A stretch of 64,000 nt of DNA, from assembly GCA_019634575.1 (NCBI GenBank), contig JAHCAY010000001.1, forward strand, positions 1,178,001 to 1,242,000, in the 5' to 3' direction. The notes beneath the pieces were generated by a model. It searched no databases. It saw only the letters and a list, made by a program, of their open reading frames with translations, and was not told the DNA's origin. Every line of letters starts with the position of its first letter. The stretch's first letter is position 1. This document shows positions 42,028 through 52,384 of this stretch, in pieces. The position numbers were made by a program, and so were the translations under genes. The stretch comes from Candidatus Didemnitutus sp. Lineage in GTDB: Bacteria > Verrucomicrobiota > Verrucomicrobiia > Opitutales > Opitutaceae.

Positions 42028-43785
42028 TTTTCGGGCGTTATTGCGCGGCGGCAGGCTCGCGCGGAGTTCGGCGAAACGCTGCTTGTCCTTCGGCTCGCGC
42101 GCCGCGCGTTCGCCCCACTCCGCCATCGCGGCCGCTTGCGCCACCCGTCCGCCATCGGCGCACAGCCGCGCCGTCCGATAAACGAGCCCGAGCTGACCCG
42201 GAAACCGGCGCACGCCTTGCTCGAGCAAAACCAGATCGCCCGACGGCGGCTTCGCTTCGGCCTCCCACCAGAGATTCGCCAACTGCTCGTAGACACCGAA
42301 GAGCGGCGGCGGCAGCGTCGCCGCCTTGCGCAGCAACTCCAGCACTTGCTCCCGCTGCGCGCCGTCGATCGAGCCGACCTGCTCGCCGATGCGCAGCCGC
42401 GCCAGTTCGAGATACGCTTTCGCGCGCGTCGTGCCGCCCGCCACTGCCGCCTCGAGCAACTTCCGCCCGCGCTGCGCGCGCGTGCTCGATTCAGAATGCA
42501 GCTCGAACAGCGCCAGCGAGGCGAGCAGATCGTTGTCCTGTTGTTTGCGCATGTAGGGCGCGAGCAGTTCCAGGAACGCCGCGTCGCGATTCTCCGCCAG
42601 CAGCAATCCATCGCCCTTGATGCGTCCAATCTCCGCCGGTGTCGCCGCGCGCAGCGTCGTCGCATCGGGCCGCGTCAGCCCGCGGCCTTTCTGCGCGCTG
42701 AACTGAATATGCCGGTAATCCGTGAATGCGGCATAGCCCAGGAGCTCGTCGCGCATTTGCGCGTAAGTCATTCCGAAGCTCTCGCGAAAAATCTCCTCCG
42801 AGCCCGCGCCGCCTTTCACCCGGCTGAGATAGACGAAGAGCGGCTTCTGGTATTTCAGCCCGCGGCCGTAGAGGCACAGGTGGACGAACCCGCGCGCGAG
42901 TATGCGCAGCTTCGGGTCGCCGCGCATCTGCTCCTCGCTCGCGCCCAGCATCGCCGCCAGTGCGGGCACCGCGCCGACCCCGCTCGTCAGCGGTGCCGGC
43001 ACCGCATCGTCGCGCTGCGACTGCGGCGCGGGATCGTCGGAATCGCCCGCCGGCGCGCCGGCCGGTTTCGGCGTCAGCAACTGGTTGAAATCGTCTTTGC
43101 GGCCGCCGAGCTGGCCGAACTCGATCCATTTCTCCGAATAATCGATGCCCGCGAACAAACTCGCCACGCCTTCCACCAGCCACGGCGGCATCGGCGCATC
43201 GAACCGGCTCATCAGATAACGCAGGTATTGCTCGTAGAACTGCCGGTAAGGATCGGCGTTGCCCGAACCTTCCTCCGCGAGATTGACGACGATGCAGGCC
43301 TGCTCCTCGTCCGCGTAGAACCGACTCGCCACCCGGCTCAAACCGCCGCGCCCCTGCGTCGGATCGCTCGGATCGAACTCCTGAAACTCGAACGCCATGG
43401 CAGTCTCCACCAGCCGTCCGCGCGGATGGAAGAACGAGTCCGCCGCCCGCCCGCGCGTCGTCAGGATCAGTGTCGTCGGCAACGGCGTGCCCACGCGCCG
43501 CAGCACCGGCCAGGTGATGTCGAGCACCTGCTGCATCACCTGGAAATCCTTCAGGAACCGCTGCGTCGCGCCGTCGGACGCGTTGCTCAGCACTTCGAAA
43601 CCCGGGATGCGGGCATAGCGCCACGCCTCCGGCGCCGGCAACTCGAGCGGATTCGTCACCGTGTATTTCGGCAGCTCGTAGACGATGGCATTGGCGACCT
43701 CCGGCAACTCGGCCGCGAGCGCGAGCGATGCCGAGCCACCGCAAAGCACGCTGGCGAGCCACCGCGTAATGGGATGCGACTTCAT
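42025..43785 (-). CDS. Secreted protein with peptidase-like domain and C-terminal helical repeats
   Basis: A 586-residue protein with signal peptide (MKSHPITRWLASVLCGGSAS, then LALAAE). The N-terminal half contains PWLVEGVASLFAGIDYSEKW, which looks like the region following the metal site of DUF1570/gluzincin-like peptidases. The usual HExxH is not seen; QFYEQYLRYLMSRF stands where it would be expected. The C-terminal half (about 400-580) is a run of TPR-like helices. Catalysis is therefore doubtful. Substrate and partner are unknown. Convergent with the permease pair. Confidence 0.65.
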   Translation of the reverse strand: MKSHPITRWLASVLCGGSASLALAAELPEVANAIVYELPKYTVTNPLELPAPEAWRYARIPGFEVLSNASDGATQRFLKDFQVMQQVLDITWPVLRRVGTPLPTTLILTTRGRAADSFFHPRGRLVETAMAFEFQEFDPSDPTQGRGGLSRVASRFYADEEQACIVVNLAEEGSGNADPYRQFYEQYLRYLMSRFDAPMPPWLVEGVASLFAGIDYSEKWIEFGQLGGRKDDFNQLLTPKPAGAPAGDSDDPAPQSQRDDAVPAPLTSGVGAVPALAAMLGASEEQMRGDPKLRILARGFVHLCLYGRGLKYQKPLFVYLSRVKGGAGSEEIFRESFGMTYAQMRDELLGYAAFTDYRHIQFSAQKGRGLTRPDATTLRAATPAEIGRIKGDGLLLAENRDAAFLELLAPYMRKQQDNDLLASLALFELHSESSTRAQRGRKLLEAAVAGGTTRAKAYLELARLRIGEQVGSIDGAQREQVLELLRKAATLPPPLFGVYEQLANLWWEAEAKPPSGDLVLLEQGVRRFPGQLGLVYRTARLCADGGRVAQAAAMAEWGERAAREPKDKQRFAELRASLPPRNNARK

Positions 43786-43900
43786 GGGGCGATAGCCGAA
43801 AAACTACGCCGCCGCGCGCATCGCCTCAAGTCGCCCGCTCCCCCTCAAACGAGGGATGCGTCAGCCGATGCTCGCCGCGCCTGCCGCCGTCGACTCAGAA

Positions 43901-43927
43901 GGTGGTCGCCGACGTCCCGGCGGCGGC
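43901..43927 (+). repeat. REP-like hairpin, GGTGGYCG family
   Basis: Copy related to 11728-11754 and to 59785-59810; the GTCGCCG side pairs with CGGCGGC around the TCCC loop region. Confidence 0.55.
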
Positions 43928-43955
43928 AAGCAGCCGCGTCAACGCTACCGCCCAA

Positions 43956-43987
43956 GAAAAAGGCGCCGGCCCAAAAAGCCGACGCCT
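43956..43987 (-). terminator. Rho-independent terminator of hemB
   Basis: On the minus strand: AGGCGTCGGC, loop, GCCGGCGCCT and five T residues; a 10-bp stem with one G-U pair. It lies 47 bp past the hemB stop. Between it and hemB (about 44010-44040) is a single arm of CTCTCAAC/CTCAGC words. Confidence 0.8.
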
Positions 43988-44033
43988 GTCCCAAAATCTC
44001 GCCGCGGGTCTCTCAACCCTCAGCGCTCAGCTC

Positions 44034-45047
44034 TCAACCCTTATACGCCTTCGCGATGTCCTTCGCGAAATACGTCAGAATCATGTCCGCACCAGCGCGC
44101 TTGATCGCGAGCAACGATTCGTGACGCGTGCGCGGCAGGTCGAGCCAGCCGAGGCGCGCCGCGGCGTGGATCTGCGAATACTCGCCCGAAACCTGATACG
44201 CGGCGACCGGCGTGCGCGTGTTGTTGCGCACGTCGCGGATGACGTCGAGGTAGGCGCCGGCGGGTTTCACCATGACGACGTCCGCGCCTTCGGCCACGTC
44301 GAGTTGCATCTCGCGGATGGCTTCGCGCCGGTTGGCGGGATTCATCTGGTAAGTTGCTTTGCTGAGCAGACGCGTGCCCGCCGCCTGCGCGCTGCCGACC
44401 GCCTCGCGGAACGGCCCGTAGTAGGCCGAATTGTATTTCACCGAGTAGGCCATGATCGCCGTGTCGGTGTAGCCGGCGACATCGAGCGCCTTGCGGATCG
44501 CGCCCACACGGCCGTCCATCATGTCGGAGGGAGCCACGAAATCCACGCCCGCCTCGGCCTGCATCACCGCCATCTTGGCGAGGATCGCGACGGTGCGGTC
44601 GTTATCGACGTTGTCCTTCTCGGCATTCAGCACGCCGTCGTGGCCGTGGCTCGTGTAAGGATCGAGCGCGACGTCGGTGATGATCGAAAGTTCCGGCACG
44701 GCCTTTTTCACTTCGCGCACGGCGCGGAGGATGAGCGTCTGCGGATTGAGCGCCTCGGTGCCGTTCTCGTCCTTCAGCTTCGAATCGAGCTTCGGGAACA
44801 GCGCCACAGCGGGCACGCCGAGGGCGTAGGTTTCCGCGCACTCCTTCACGAGGTCGGCGATGCTCAGGCGAAACACGCCCGGCATGGACGAAATTTCCTC
44901 CGGCGCCGGCGAACCGTCGACCACGAACAGCGGGGCGATCAGGTCGGCGGGGCGCAGGACGGTTTCCTCGACCATCGCGCGGCGGCTGGCGAAACGGCGG
45001 AGACGGCGCGGACGGTGCGTGAGCACGAGCTTCGGTTCGTTTTGCAT
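44034..45047 (-). CDS. hemB: Delta-aminolevulinic acid dehydratase (porphobilinogen synthase)
   Basis: A 337-residue enzyme joining two aminolevulinate molecules to porphobilinogen in heme/siroheme synthesis. The Schiff-base lysines are in AYSVKYNSAYYGPF and VVMVKPAGAYLD. The metal loop reads DVALDPYTSHGHDG, with Asp/Ala in place of the zinc cysteines, so it belongs to the Mg-type (zinc-independent) enzymes. N-terminus RPRRLRRFASRRAMVEETVL is typical. The ATG at 45047 is chosen; upstream frame is not coding-like. Confidence 0.97.
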   Translation of the reverse strand: MQNEPKLVLTHRPRRLRRFASRRAMVEETVLRPADLIAPLFVVDGSPAPEEISSMPGVFRLSIADLVKECAETYALGVPAVALFPKLDSKLKDENGTEALNPQTLILRAVREVKKAVPELSIITDVALDPYTSHGHDGVLNAEKDNVDNDRTVAILAKMAVMQAEAGVDFVAPSDMMDGRVGAIRKALDVAGYTDTAIMAYSVKYNSAYYGPFREAVGSAQAAGTRLLSKATYQMNPANRREAIREMQLDVAEGADVVMVKPAGAYLDVIRDVRNNTRTPVAAYQVSGEYSQIHAAARLGWLDLPRTRHESLLAIKRAGADMILTYFAKDIAKAYKG

Positions 45048-45143
45048 GGATGAGCGCAAACGGTAGCCGCTCCCCCGTCCTCCGGCTATGGAAATCTTGC
45101 GCATCGCGCCGCGGATTTTGGCGCGCTCAGAGGCCGCAGGATT

Positions 45144-45233
45144 AACCACGAATGCACACGAATTCACACGAATGAAGGAATGCCGAGCGAAGCGCGTGCT
45201 CCTATTCGTGTCCCTTCGTGTTCATTCGTGGTT
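45144..45233. repeat. Inverted repeat built of degenerate 10-bp words (CACGAAT)
   Basis: Arms 45144-45173 and 45204-45233 are complementary in about 25 of 30 positions. Each arm holds three copies of CACGAAT with 3-base spacers. It lies between divergent hemB and cysS. Confidence 0.8.
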
Positions 45234-45318
45234 CCTTTTCTGGTCAGTCCCTTTGAGCGACAGTTAACGTCGCATTTGCCAAGCCGCCCGTTTTCCGTTT
45301 CCAACTTCCCTCCGCGTC

Positions 45319-46743
<1,425 letters not shown>

Positions 46744-46750
46744 TCATCTG

Positions 46751-46822
46751 AAACGCAAAGACGCGAAGGCGCGAAGTCCCTGGGGCAATTTCCACCCTTC
46801 GCGCCTTTGCGTCTTAGCGTTT
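46751..46822. repeat. Inverted repeat built of degenerate 8-bp words
   Basis: Arms 46751-46776 and 46797-46822 match in 24 of 26 positions (AAACGCAAAGACGCGAAGG and its partner). Words of the CGCGAAGG type repeat every 8 bp. It lies between convergent cysS and trmO and overlaps the trmO stop, so it may serve as a bidirectional end structure. Confidence 0.82.
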
Positions 46823-47498
46823 AATTTTTCGGCTTCGCTTCGACGACCTCGATTCGCTCCGCCGTCGCACGCCAGCGGATGTTCCACCCCGCGACCGTCA
46901 TGCCATAAACGCGGTCCGCTCCCGCCGCGTGATACGCTGGCTGCAAGTCCAACGCGAGCAGCTGCCGCACGAGCGTCACCACGCCCTCGGGCAACCGCGC
47001 CGCAATCTCCTCAGGAATCACCACCTCATTCGCCGCGCGCACCGTCGGCGCATCCTTCGCCCAATCCGAGCGCGCGTCCGGCTTCGCCTCGCACCACGGC
47101 AAATACGGTTTCACGTCGTAGACCGGCGTGCCGTCCACCGCATCGATGCCCGCCACGCGCAACGCTCCCGGCTCGATCGCGCGCAGCTCGACCAGCGACA
47201 GCCCGAGGCCGTTCGGCCGCGATGGCGACCGCGACGCAAAGACGCCGACGCGCTCGTTGCCGCCGAGCCGTGGCGGGCGCACGGTCGCAGACCCGTCCCA
47301 CGGCGGATTGCAGTGGAAGCCCGTGATCAGCCAGATATGTGAGAAATTCTCCAATCCCCGCACGAACTCCGGCGCGGCGAACTCCGGCAAAAACTCCACG
47401 CGTCCCTCCGCTGCCGGCACGAGCCCGGACTGGCGCGGCACGCCGAATTTCTCGGCGAAAGGCGTGCGCAACACAGCGATGGGACGGAGCTCGGTCAC
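46821..47498 (-). CDS. trmO: tRNA (N6-threonylcarbamoyladenosine-37) methyltransferase TrmO
   Basis: A 225-residue enzyme of the TsaA/YaeB (VirR/UPF0066) family that methylates t6A37 of tRNA-Thr with SAM. N-terminal ELRPIAVLRTPFAEKFGVPR, FSHIWLITGFHCN, then GVFASRSPSRPNGLGLSLVE (the family signature) and VYDVKPYLPWCEA. The GTG at 47498 is preferred to a TTG at 47516. It lies beside thrS; TrmO acts on tRNA-Thr. Confidence 0.94.
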   Translation of the reverse strand: MTELRPIAVLRTPFAEKFGVPRQSGLVPAAEGRVEFLPEFAAPEFVRGLENFSHIWLITGFHCNPPWDGSATVRPPRLGGNERVGVFASRSPSRPNGLGLSLVELRAIEPGALRVAGIDAVDGTPVYDVKPYLPWCEAKPDARSDWAKDAPTVRAANEVVIPEEIAARLPEGVVTLVRQLLALDLQPAYHAAGADRVYGMTVAGWNIRWRATAERIEVVEAKPKN

Positions 47499-47602
47499 GC
47501 CGCAGTTGCGCCGCAAAATCGCCTATGGCGCAAAGCCGAAATTCCGCGCGTTGACAGCCGCCCCGTTTCCCGGCGTCGTTTTCCTTCCGGCCCTCCAATC
47601 GT

Positions 47603-47610
47603 AAGGAGGA
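47603..47610 (+). promoter_or_regulatory. Strong Shine-Dalgarno-like sequence upstream of thrS
   Basis: AAGGAGGA ends 18 nt before the ATG at 47629 and 24 nt before the next ATG. This spacing is longer than optimal, so it may belong to a structured leader or act at a distance. Most other genes here lack such a motif. Confidence 0.4.
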
Positions 47611-47628
47611 CCACAACCAACGCTCATC

Positions 47629-49575
47629 ATGTCCATGACTCCCCTCGAGGAAATCCGCCACTCGTCGTCGCACGTGCTGGCCACTGCCGTCCTGCGTCTC
47701 TTCCCCGACGCCAAGCTCGATATCGGACCGCCGACCGACACCGGCTTCTACTACGACATCGATCTCGACCACAAACTCACGCAGGACGATCTCACCCGCC
47801 TCGAGGCGGAGATGAAGAAGATCATTGAGGAGAACCAATCCTTCCAGCGGAAGGAAGTCTCCCGCGAGGAAGCCATCGAGATCATCAAGTCGCGCGGCCA
47901 GGAACGCTACAAGCTCGGCCGCCTCGCCGACATCCCCGAGGGCGAAAAAATCTCATTCTACACCAACGGCGAATTCTCCGACCTCTGCGCCGGCACACAC
48001 GTCCGTTACACGAAACAGATCAAAGCCTTCAAGCTGCTCTCCATCGCCGGCGCGTATCACCGCGGCGACGAGAAGAACAAGCAGCTCCAGCGCATCTACG
48101 GCACCGCCTTCGCCTCGAAGGACGAGCTCGCCAACTATCTCACGCAGCTCGAACAGGCCAAGCTCCGCGACCACCGCAAGCTCGGCAAGGACCTCAAGCT
48201 TTTCCACATCGACGAAGACGTCGGCCAGGGCCTCATCCTCTGGACGCCCGCCGGCTCGATCGTGCGCCAGGAGCTCCAGTCGTTCATCTCCACCGAGCTG
48301 CGCCGGCAAGGCTACTCGCAGGTCTTCACGCCGCACATCGGCCGCCTCGCGCTCTACAAGACCTCCGGCCACTTCCCCTACTACAAGGACTCGCAGTTCC
48401 CGCCGATCGTCGAACGCGACTTCCTCGACCAGTTGGTCGCCTCCGGCTGCTCCTGCGCCGAGATGGCCAACCGCATCGAAGCCGTCTCGCAGAAATTCGC
48501 CGAGACGATCAACGAGCGCACCGGCAAGGAAACGATCACGAAGGACCGCATCCTCCCCGACGACCAGCTCATCGACGGCTTCCTCCTGAAGCCGATGAAC
48601 TGCCCGCATCACATCAAGATCTTCGGCTCGCAACCGCGCAGCTACCGCGACCTCCCGGTGCGCCTCGCGGAGTTCGGCACCGTCTATCGCTGGGAACAAT
48701 CCGGCGAACTCAACGGCATGACGCGCGTCCGCGGCTTCACGCAGGACGACGCGCACCTCTTCTGCACCGAGGAGCAAGTCGCCCAGGAAGTCCTCGGCTG
48801 CCTCTCGCTCGTGAAGACCGTCCTCACGACGCTCGGCATGTCCGACTACCGCGTGCGCGTCGGCCTGCGCGATCCCGACGGCCAGAAATTCGCCGGCGAT
48901 CCCGCCAAGTGGGACGTCGCCGAAGCCGCCTGCCGCGCCGCCGCGCAAACGCTCGGCGTCCCCTTCACCGAGGAGCCCGGCGAAGCCGCGTTCTACGGCC
49001 CGAAGATCGACTTCGTCGTCCGCGACGTCATCGGCCGCGAGTGGCAGCTCGGCACCGTGCAGGTCGACTACGTGCTCCCCGTGCGTTTCGGCCTCAGCTA
49101 CATCGGCGCCGACAACACCGCGCACACGCCCGTCATGATCCACCGCGCGCCGTTCGGCTCGATGGAGCGCTTCTGCGGCGTGCTCATCGAGCACTTCGCC
49201 GGCGACTTCCCGCTCTGGCTCGCGCCCGAGCAAATCCGCATCGTGCCGATTTCCGACAAGGTGATGGATTTCGCCAAGACCGCGCTCGCCGAGTTCCAGG
49301 CGGCCGACCTCCGCGTCACGCTCGACACGCACTCCGACAAGCTCGGCGCCAAGATCCGCCGCGCCGAGTTGGAAAAAGTGCCCTACGTGCTCGTCGTCGG
49401 ACAGAAGGAAGCCGAACTCGCCAGCGCCTCGCTCCGCAGCCGCGCCAAGGGCGACGAAGGCGTCCACAAGATCGCCGACCTCGTCGCGCGCTTCAAAACC
49501 GAGATCGCCACCCGCGCCCTCCCGGAAAAGAAGCCCGCCACGCCGGCGCCGGCCGCGAACGCACCGAAAGCCTGA
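47629..49575 (+). CDS. thrS: Threonyl-tRNA synthetase
   Basis: A 648-residue class II synthetase. The N-terminal TGS domain is missing: the protein starts at once with the editing domain, EEIRHSSSHVLATAVLRLFP (HxxxH) and DLCAGTHV (Cys-x3-His). In the catalytic domain an insertion of roughly 50 residues (FPPIVERDFLDQLVASGCSC and onward) separates the motif 2 region from LLKPMNCPHHIKIF, which carries the zinc Cys. Motif 2 is TVYRWEQSGELNGMTRVRGF. The anticodon domain ends in an Ala/Pro-rich tail. ATG at 47629. Confidence 0.96.
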   Translation: MSMTPLEEIRHSSSHVLATAVLRLFPDAKLDIGPPTDTGFYYDIDLDHKLTQDDLTRLEAEMKKIIEENQSFQRKEVSREEAIEIIKSRGQERYKLGRLADIPEGEKISFYTNGEFSDLCAGTHVRYTKQIKAFKLLSIAGAYHRGDEKNKQLQRIYGTAFASKDELANYLTQLEQAKLRDHRKLGKDLKLFHIDEDVGQGLILWTPAGSIVRQELQSFISTELRRQGYSQVFTPHIGRLALYKTSGHFPYYKDSQFPPIVERDFLDQLVASGCSCAEMANRIEAVSQKFAETINERTGKETITKDRILPDDQLIDGFLLKPMNCPHHIKIFGSQPRSYRDLPVRLAEFGTVYRWEQSGELNGMTRVRGFTQDDAHLFCTEEQVAQEVLGCLSLVKTVLTTLGMSDYRVRVGLRDPDGQKFAGDPAKWDVAEAACRAAAQTLGVPFTEEPGEAAFYGPKIDFVVRDVIGREWQLGTVQVDYVLPVRFGLSYIGADNTAHTPVMIHRAPFGSMERFCGVLIEHFAGDFPLWLAPEQIRIVPISDKVMDFAKTALAEFQAADLRVTLDTHSDKLGAKIRRAELEKVPYVLVVGQKEAELASASLRSRAKGDEGVHKIADLVARFKTEIATRALPEKKPATPAPAANAPKA

Positions 49576-49578
49576 GCA

Positions 49579-49675
49579 GTCAGCTTTCAGCTCTCAGCGA
49601 TCAGCCCTCGAGCCGATCGCTGAGAACCCTGATCGCCGAAACCCGACACCTGAAAGCTGATCGCTGACAGCTGAC
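49579..49675. repeat. Inverted repeat built of degenerate 7-bp words (TCAGCNN)
   Basis: Left arm from 49579 (GTCAGCTTTCAGCTCTCAGC); right arm ends at 49675, reverse complement GTCAGCTGTCAGCGATCAGC. The word TCAGC recurs every seven bases. It lies directly behind thrS and ends 6 bp before the GNAT gene. Confidence 0.78.
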
Positions 49676-49680
49676 CGCAC

Positions 49681-50142
49681 GTGAGCGAAGCGAACCGCAT
49701 CGACATCCGCCCCGCCACCGCCGACGACATCCCGGCGCTCGTGGATCTCATGGCGGATTTCTACGCCGAGTCCGCGTTCCCGCTCGACCGCGACTGGGCT
49801 GCGCGCAGCTTCGCGGCCTTGTTCGCCGACCCTGCGCGCAACGCCGCCTGGCTCGCGTCTCTCGATGGCCAGCCGATCGGACACACCGTCCTCTGCTCCC
49901 GCCACAGCATGGAATTCGGCGGCCTCGACGGCTCGATCGACGACCTTTACGTCATCCCGGCCGCTCGCCGCCGCGGCGTCGGCCGCGCCTTGCTCGACCG
50001 CCTCGTCGCTCACGCCCGCGCCCTCGGAGTTCTCGCGCTGCACGTCGAAGTCGCCCCCGATAACACGGCTGCCCAAGCTCTCTACGCCGCCCTCGGCCTC
50101 CAGCTTACGCCCGACCGCCAGCTCCTCGTCACCCGACTCTGA
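49681..50142 (+). CDS. GNAT-family N-acetyltransferase
   Basis: A 153-residue acetyl-CoA-dependent transferase. N-terminal DIRPATADDIPALVDLMADF, the beta4 strand GLDGSIDDLYVIPAARRRGV, then GRALLDRLVAHARALG contain the acetyl-CoA loop (RRRGVG). The C-terminal NTAAQALYAALGLQL is the family end. The acceptor is unknown. GTG start. It forms a pair with the TPR gene 5 bp downstream. Confidence 0.9.
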   Translation: MSEANRIDIRPATADDIPALVDLMADFYAESAFPLDRDWAARSFAALFADPARNAAWLASLDGQPIGHTVLCSRHSMEFGGLDGSIDDLYVIPAARRRGVGRALLDRLVAHARALGVLALHVEVAPDNTAAQALYAALGLQLTPDRQLLVTRL

Positions 50143-50147
50143 TTCGC

Positions 50148-50648
50148 ATGGAAACGCCAGCCGATCTCCCCGCGTGGAAAGAAGAACTCGACGCCATCGT
50201 CGGAGCCCGCGCGCACGGGCAATTCAATCAACTCCTCCCACGCCTGCAGGATTTCGACACGCGCCATCCGAACGTCGCCGAGATCGCCTACCAGATCGCG
50301 TGGACGTGCGACACGCTCGGCCGCCACGAATCGGCCGTGCCCGCCTACGAGAAAGCCATCGCCCTCGGCTTGCCGCCCAACGAACTCTCCAACGCCTACG
50401 TCGGCCTCGGCTCCACGCTGCGCGCCTTGGGCCAGCTCGACCGTTCCGCGGAGGTTCTCCGCACCGGCAAACTTCAATTCCCCGACAACCGCGAATTCGA
50501 CGCCTTCCTCTCCCTGACGTTGCATGCGCAGGGCAAGCACGCCGAAGCCCTCGCCCTCGTAATCGAGACGCTCGTCAACACGACCGAAGACCCCGGCCTC
50601 ACCGCCTACGGCCGCGCCCTCCGCCACGCCGCCGCGAAATTGGCCTGA
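50148..50648 (+). CDS. Small TPR-repeat protein
   Basis: A 166-residue helical protein with about three TPR motifs (AYQIAWTCDTLGRHESAVPA, AYVGLGSTLRALGQLDRSAE and FLSLTLHAQGKHAEALAL). TPRs mediate protein contacts. It resembles TPR proteins often found next to acetyltransferases or tRNA-modification genes. No signal peptide, so cytoplasmic. Confidence 0.85.
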   Translation: METPADLPAWKEELDAIVGARAHGQFNQLLPRLQDFDTRHPNVAEIAYQIAWTCDTLGRHESAVPAYEKAIALGLPPNELSNAYVGLGSTLRALGQLDRSAEVLRTGKLQFPDNREFDAFLSLTLHAQGKHAEALALVIETLVNTTEDPGLTAYGRALRHAAAKLA

Positions 50649-50655
50649 GGTTTCG

Positions 50656-50680
50656 TGGAGGGCCTGCGTCCCTCCAGGTC
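50656..50680. repeat. REP-like hairpin, GGAGGG-GCGTCC family (degenerate)
   Basis: TGGAGGGCCTGCGTCC followed by CTCCAGG; short stem GCCTG/CAGG. Related to 11803-11826 and 53296-53348. Confidence 0.45.
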
Positions 50681-50686
50681 ATCGCA

Positions 50687-52285
50687 CTACGCCCTCACCG
50701 CGCCCGTGCACCACTCGCCGTTCACCAGCCGGCGCAGACCGAGCGGGTTCGCGTTCTGGAGTTCCAGCGGCAGCAGTTCGTCCGCGAAGCCCTGATAACA
50801 CACCTGTCGCGCCCAGCGGTTCAGCGCGCGCGTGCCGACCGATGTGCTGCGCCCTCCGTCGCTCGTCGCCGGATACGGCCCGGCGTGCACGATGGCGTGG
50901 CTGACCTCCAACCCCGTCGGATAACCATTGAGGATCACGCGCCCGGCCTTGGCCGCGAGCAACTCCACCAGCTCCGCCTGTTCCGCTGTCATCGCCTCGC
51001 CCGCCCCCGCGTGCAACGACGCCGTGAGCGAGCCTTCGAGCGAGCGCGCCACCACGAGCATTTCCGCGCGATCCTTGCACCAGACCACCAGCGAACTCGG
51101 TCCGAAAATTTCCTCCGACAGCGCGTGATTTCCGACAAAGAACTTCGCCTCGGTCTCGAACCACACCGGCGCCGCCGAGCACACCGACGACGCGTTGCCG
51201 CGCGCGATCACGCGCACACCCGGCTGCGTCGCACGCACCGTCGTGCCGGTGACGAACGCGTTCTTTATTCCTGGCGTGAGCATCACGCCCTCGAGCGTCG
51301 CCGCGAGCCGCGCCGCCAGTTCCTTCACGAACTGTTCTGCCTCCGCCGACCGCTGCAACACCACCAAGCCGGGATTCGTGCAAAACTGACCGACCCCTGC
51401 GAGCGACGACGTGTAGAGTCCCTCGACGATCGCCGCGCGTCGTTCAGCAATCGCGCCCGGGAGCAGGAATACCGGATTGATGCTGCCCATCTCCGCGTAG
51501 ACCGGAATCGGCTCCGGCCGCGCCGCCGCGAGATCCGCCAGCGCGCGACCGCCCTTGAGCGAGCCGGTGAAACCCACCGCCTTCACGACCGGGTGCTTCA
51601 CCAGCGCCTGCCCGACTTCGAAACCCGCGTCGAAGAGCAACGAAAACGTCCCCTCGGGTAACCCGCAGTCGCGCACGGCGTGCAGCACGAGCCGGCCCAC
51701 GAGTTCGCTCGTGCCCGGGTGCGCCGGATGCGCCTTCACGATCACCGGGCAGCCCGCCGCGAATGCCGACGCCGTATCGCCGCCGGCCACCGAGTAGGCG
51801 AAGGGGAAATTGCTCGAGCCGAACACCACCACGGGGCCAATCGCGCGCCACATCGAGCGATGGTCGGGCTTCGGCAGCGGCTGCCGCTGCGGCTGCGCCG
51901 TCTCGATGCGCGCGTCGAGCCAGTCGCCCTTCGCCGCCGCCTCGCCGTAAAGGCGCAGCTGGCCGGCCGAGCGCGCGACCTCGCCCTTCAGGCGCGCTTC
52001 GGGCAAGCCCGTTTCGAGCATCGCCCGCGCGACGAGGTCGGCGGACTTCGCTTCGAGGCTGTCCGCGATGCGCCGCAGAAACTCATTCCGTTTCGCGCCG
52101 GGCAACTTGGCCCACACCGGCGCCGCTTCGGTCGCTAGCTGCACCGCGCGCTCGACGTCCTCAATCGTCGCCGAGGCAAAACCGGGCTCGAGCTGCGCGC
52201 CGGTCGCAGGGTTGAACGCCTTGAAGACGGCCCCGCCGGGACCGCTCGAACCAAAACCGATCAGGTTGCCGCCGTCGGGTTTCAT
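50687..52285 (-). CDS. 2-oxoglutarate semialdehyde dehydrogenase (2,5-dioxopentanoate dehydrogenase)
   Basis: A 532-residue aldehyde dehydrogenase. It shows the NADP-type cofactor segment PVVVFGSSNFPFAYSVAGGD, the FTGSLKGGRAL loop, the general-base Glu in YAEMGSINPVFLLP and the nucleophile Cys in GQFCTNPGL near residue 310. The GQFCTNPG form, rather than GQxC(T/S)xxxR, is characteristic of the 2-oxoglutarate-semialdehyde group. It makes 2-oxoglutarate, the last step of hydroxyproline breakdown, and is the last gene of that operon. ATG at 52285. Confidence 0.92.
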   Translation of the reverse strand: MKPDGGNLIGFGSSGPGGAVFKAFNPATGAQLEPGFASATIEDVERAVQLATEAAPVWAKLPGAKRNEFLRRIADSLEAKSADLVARAMLETGLPEARLKGEVARSAGQLRLYGEAAAKGDWLDARIETAQPQRQPLPKPDHRSMWRAIGPVVVFGSSNFPFAYSVAGGDTASAFAAGCPVIVKAHPAHPGTSELVGRLVLHAVRDCGLPEGTFSLLFDAGFEVGQALVKHPVVKAVGFTGSLKGGRALADLAAARPEPIPVYAEMGSINPVFLLPGAIAERRAAIVEGLYTSSLAGVGQFCTNPGLVVLQRSAEAEQFVKELAARLAATLEGVMLTPGIKNAFVTGTTVRATQPGVRVIARGNASSVCSAAPVWFETEAKFFVGNHALSEEIFGPSSLVVWCKDRAEMLVVARSLEGSLTASLHAGAGEAMTAEQAELVELLAAKAGRVILNGYPTGLEVSHAIVHAGPYPATSDGGRSTSVGTRALNRWARQVCYQGFADELLPLELQNANPLGLRRLVNGEWCTGAVRA

Positions 52286-52299
52286 GGGAGGAAGAAGTT

Positions 52300-52384
52300 G
52301 CCCACGAAACACACGAAATACACGAAAAAGTTTCCGCTCAGATGCCGGCTGTTTCCGTTCGTGTGATTCGTGTGTTTCGTGGGC
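52300..52384. repeat. Inverted repeat built of degenerate 9-bp words (CACGAAA)
   Basis: Left arm from 52300 (GCCCACGAAACACACGAAAT), right arm ending at 52384 (reverse complement GCCCACGAAACACACGAATC). The word CACGAAA recurs every nine bases. It separates two genes of the hydroxyproline operon and ends right at the next gene's stop codon. Confidence 0.8.

Noticed and set aside
42025..43785. Active zinc peptidase
   Set aside because: The segment before PPWLVEGVASLF lacks HExxH, so enzymatic activity cannot be claimed.
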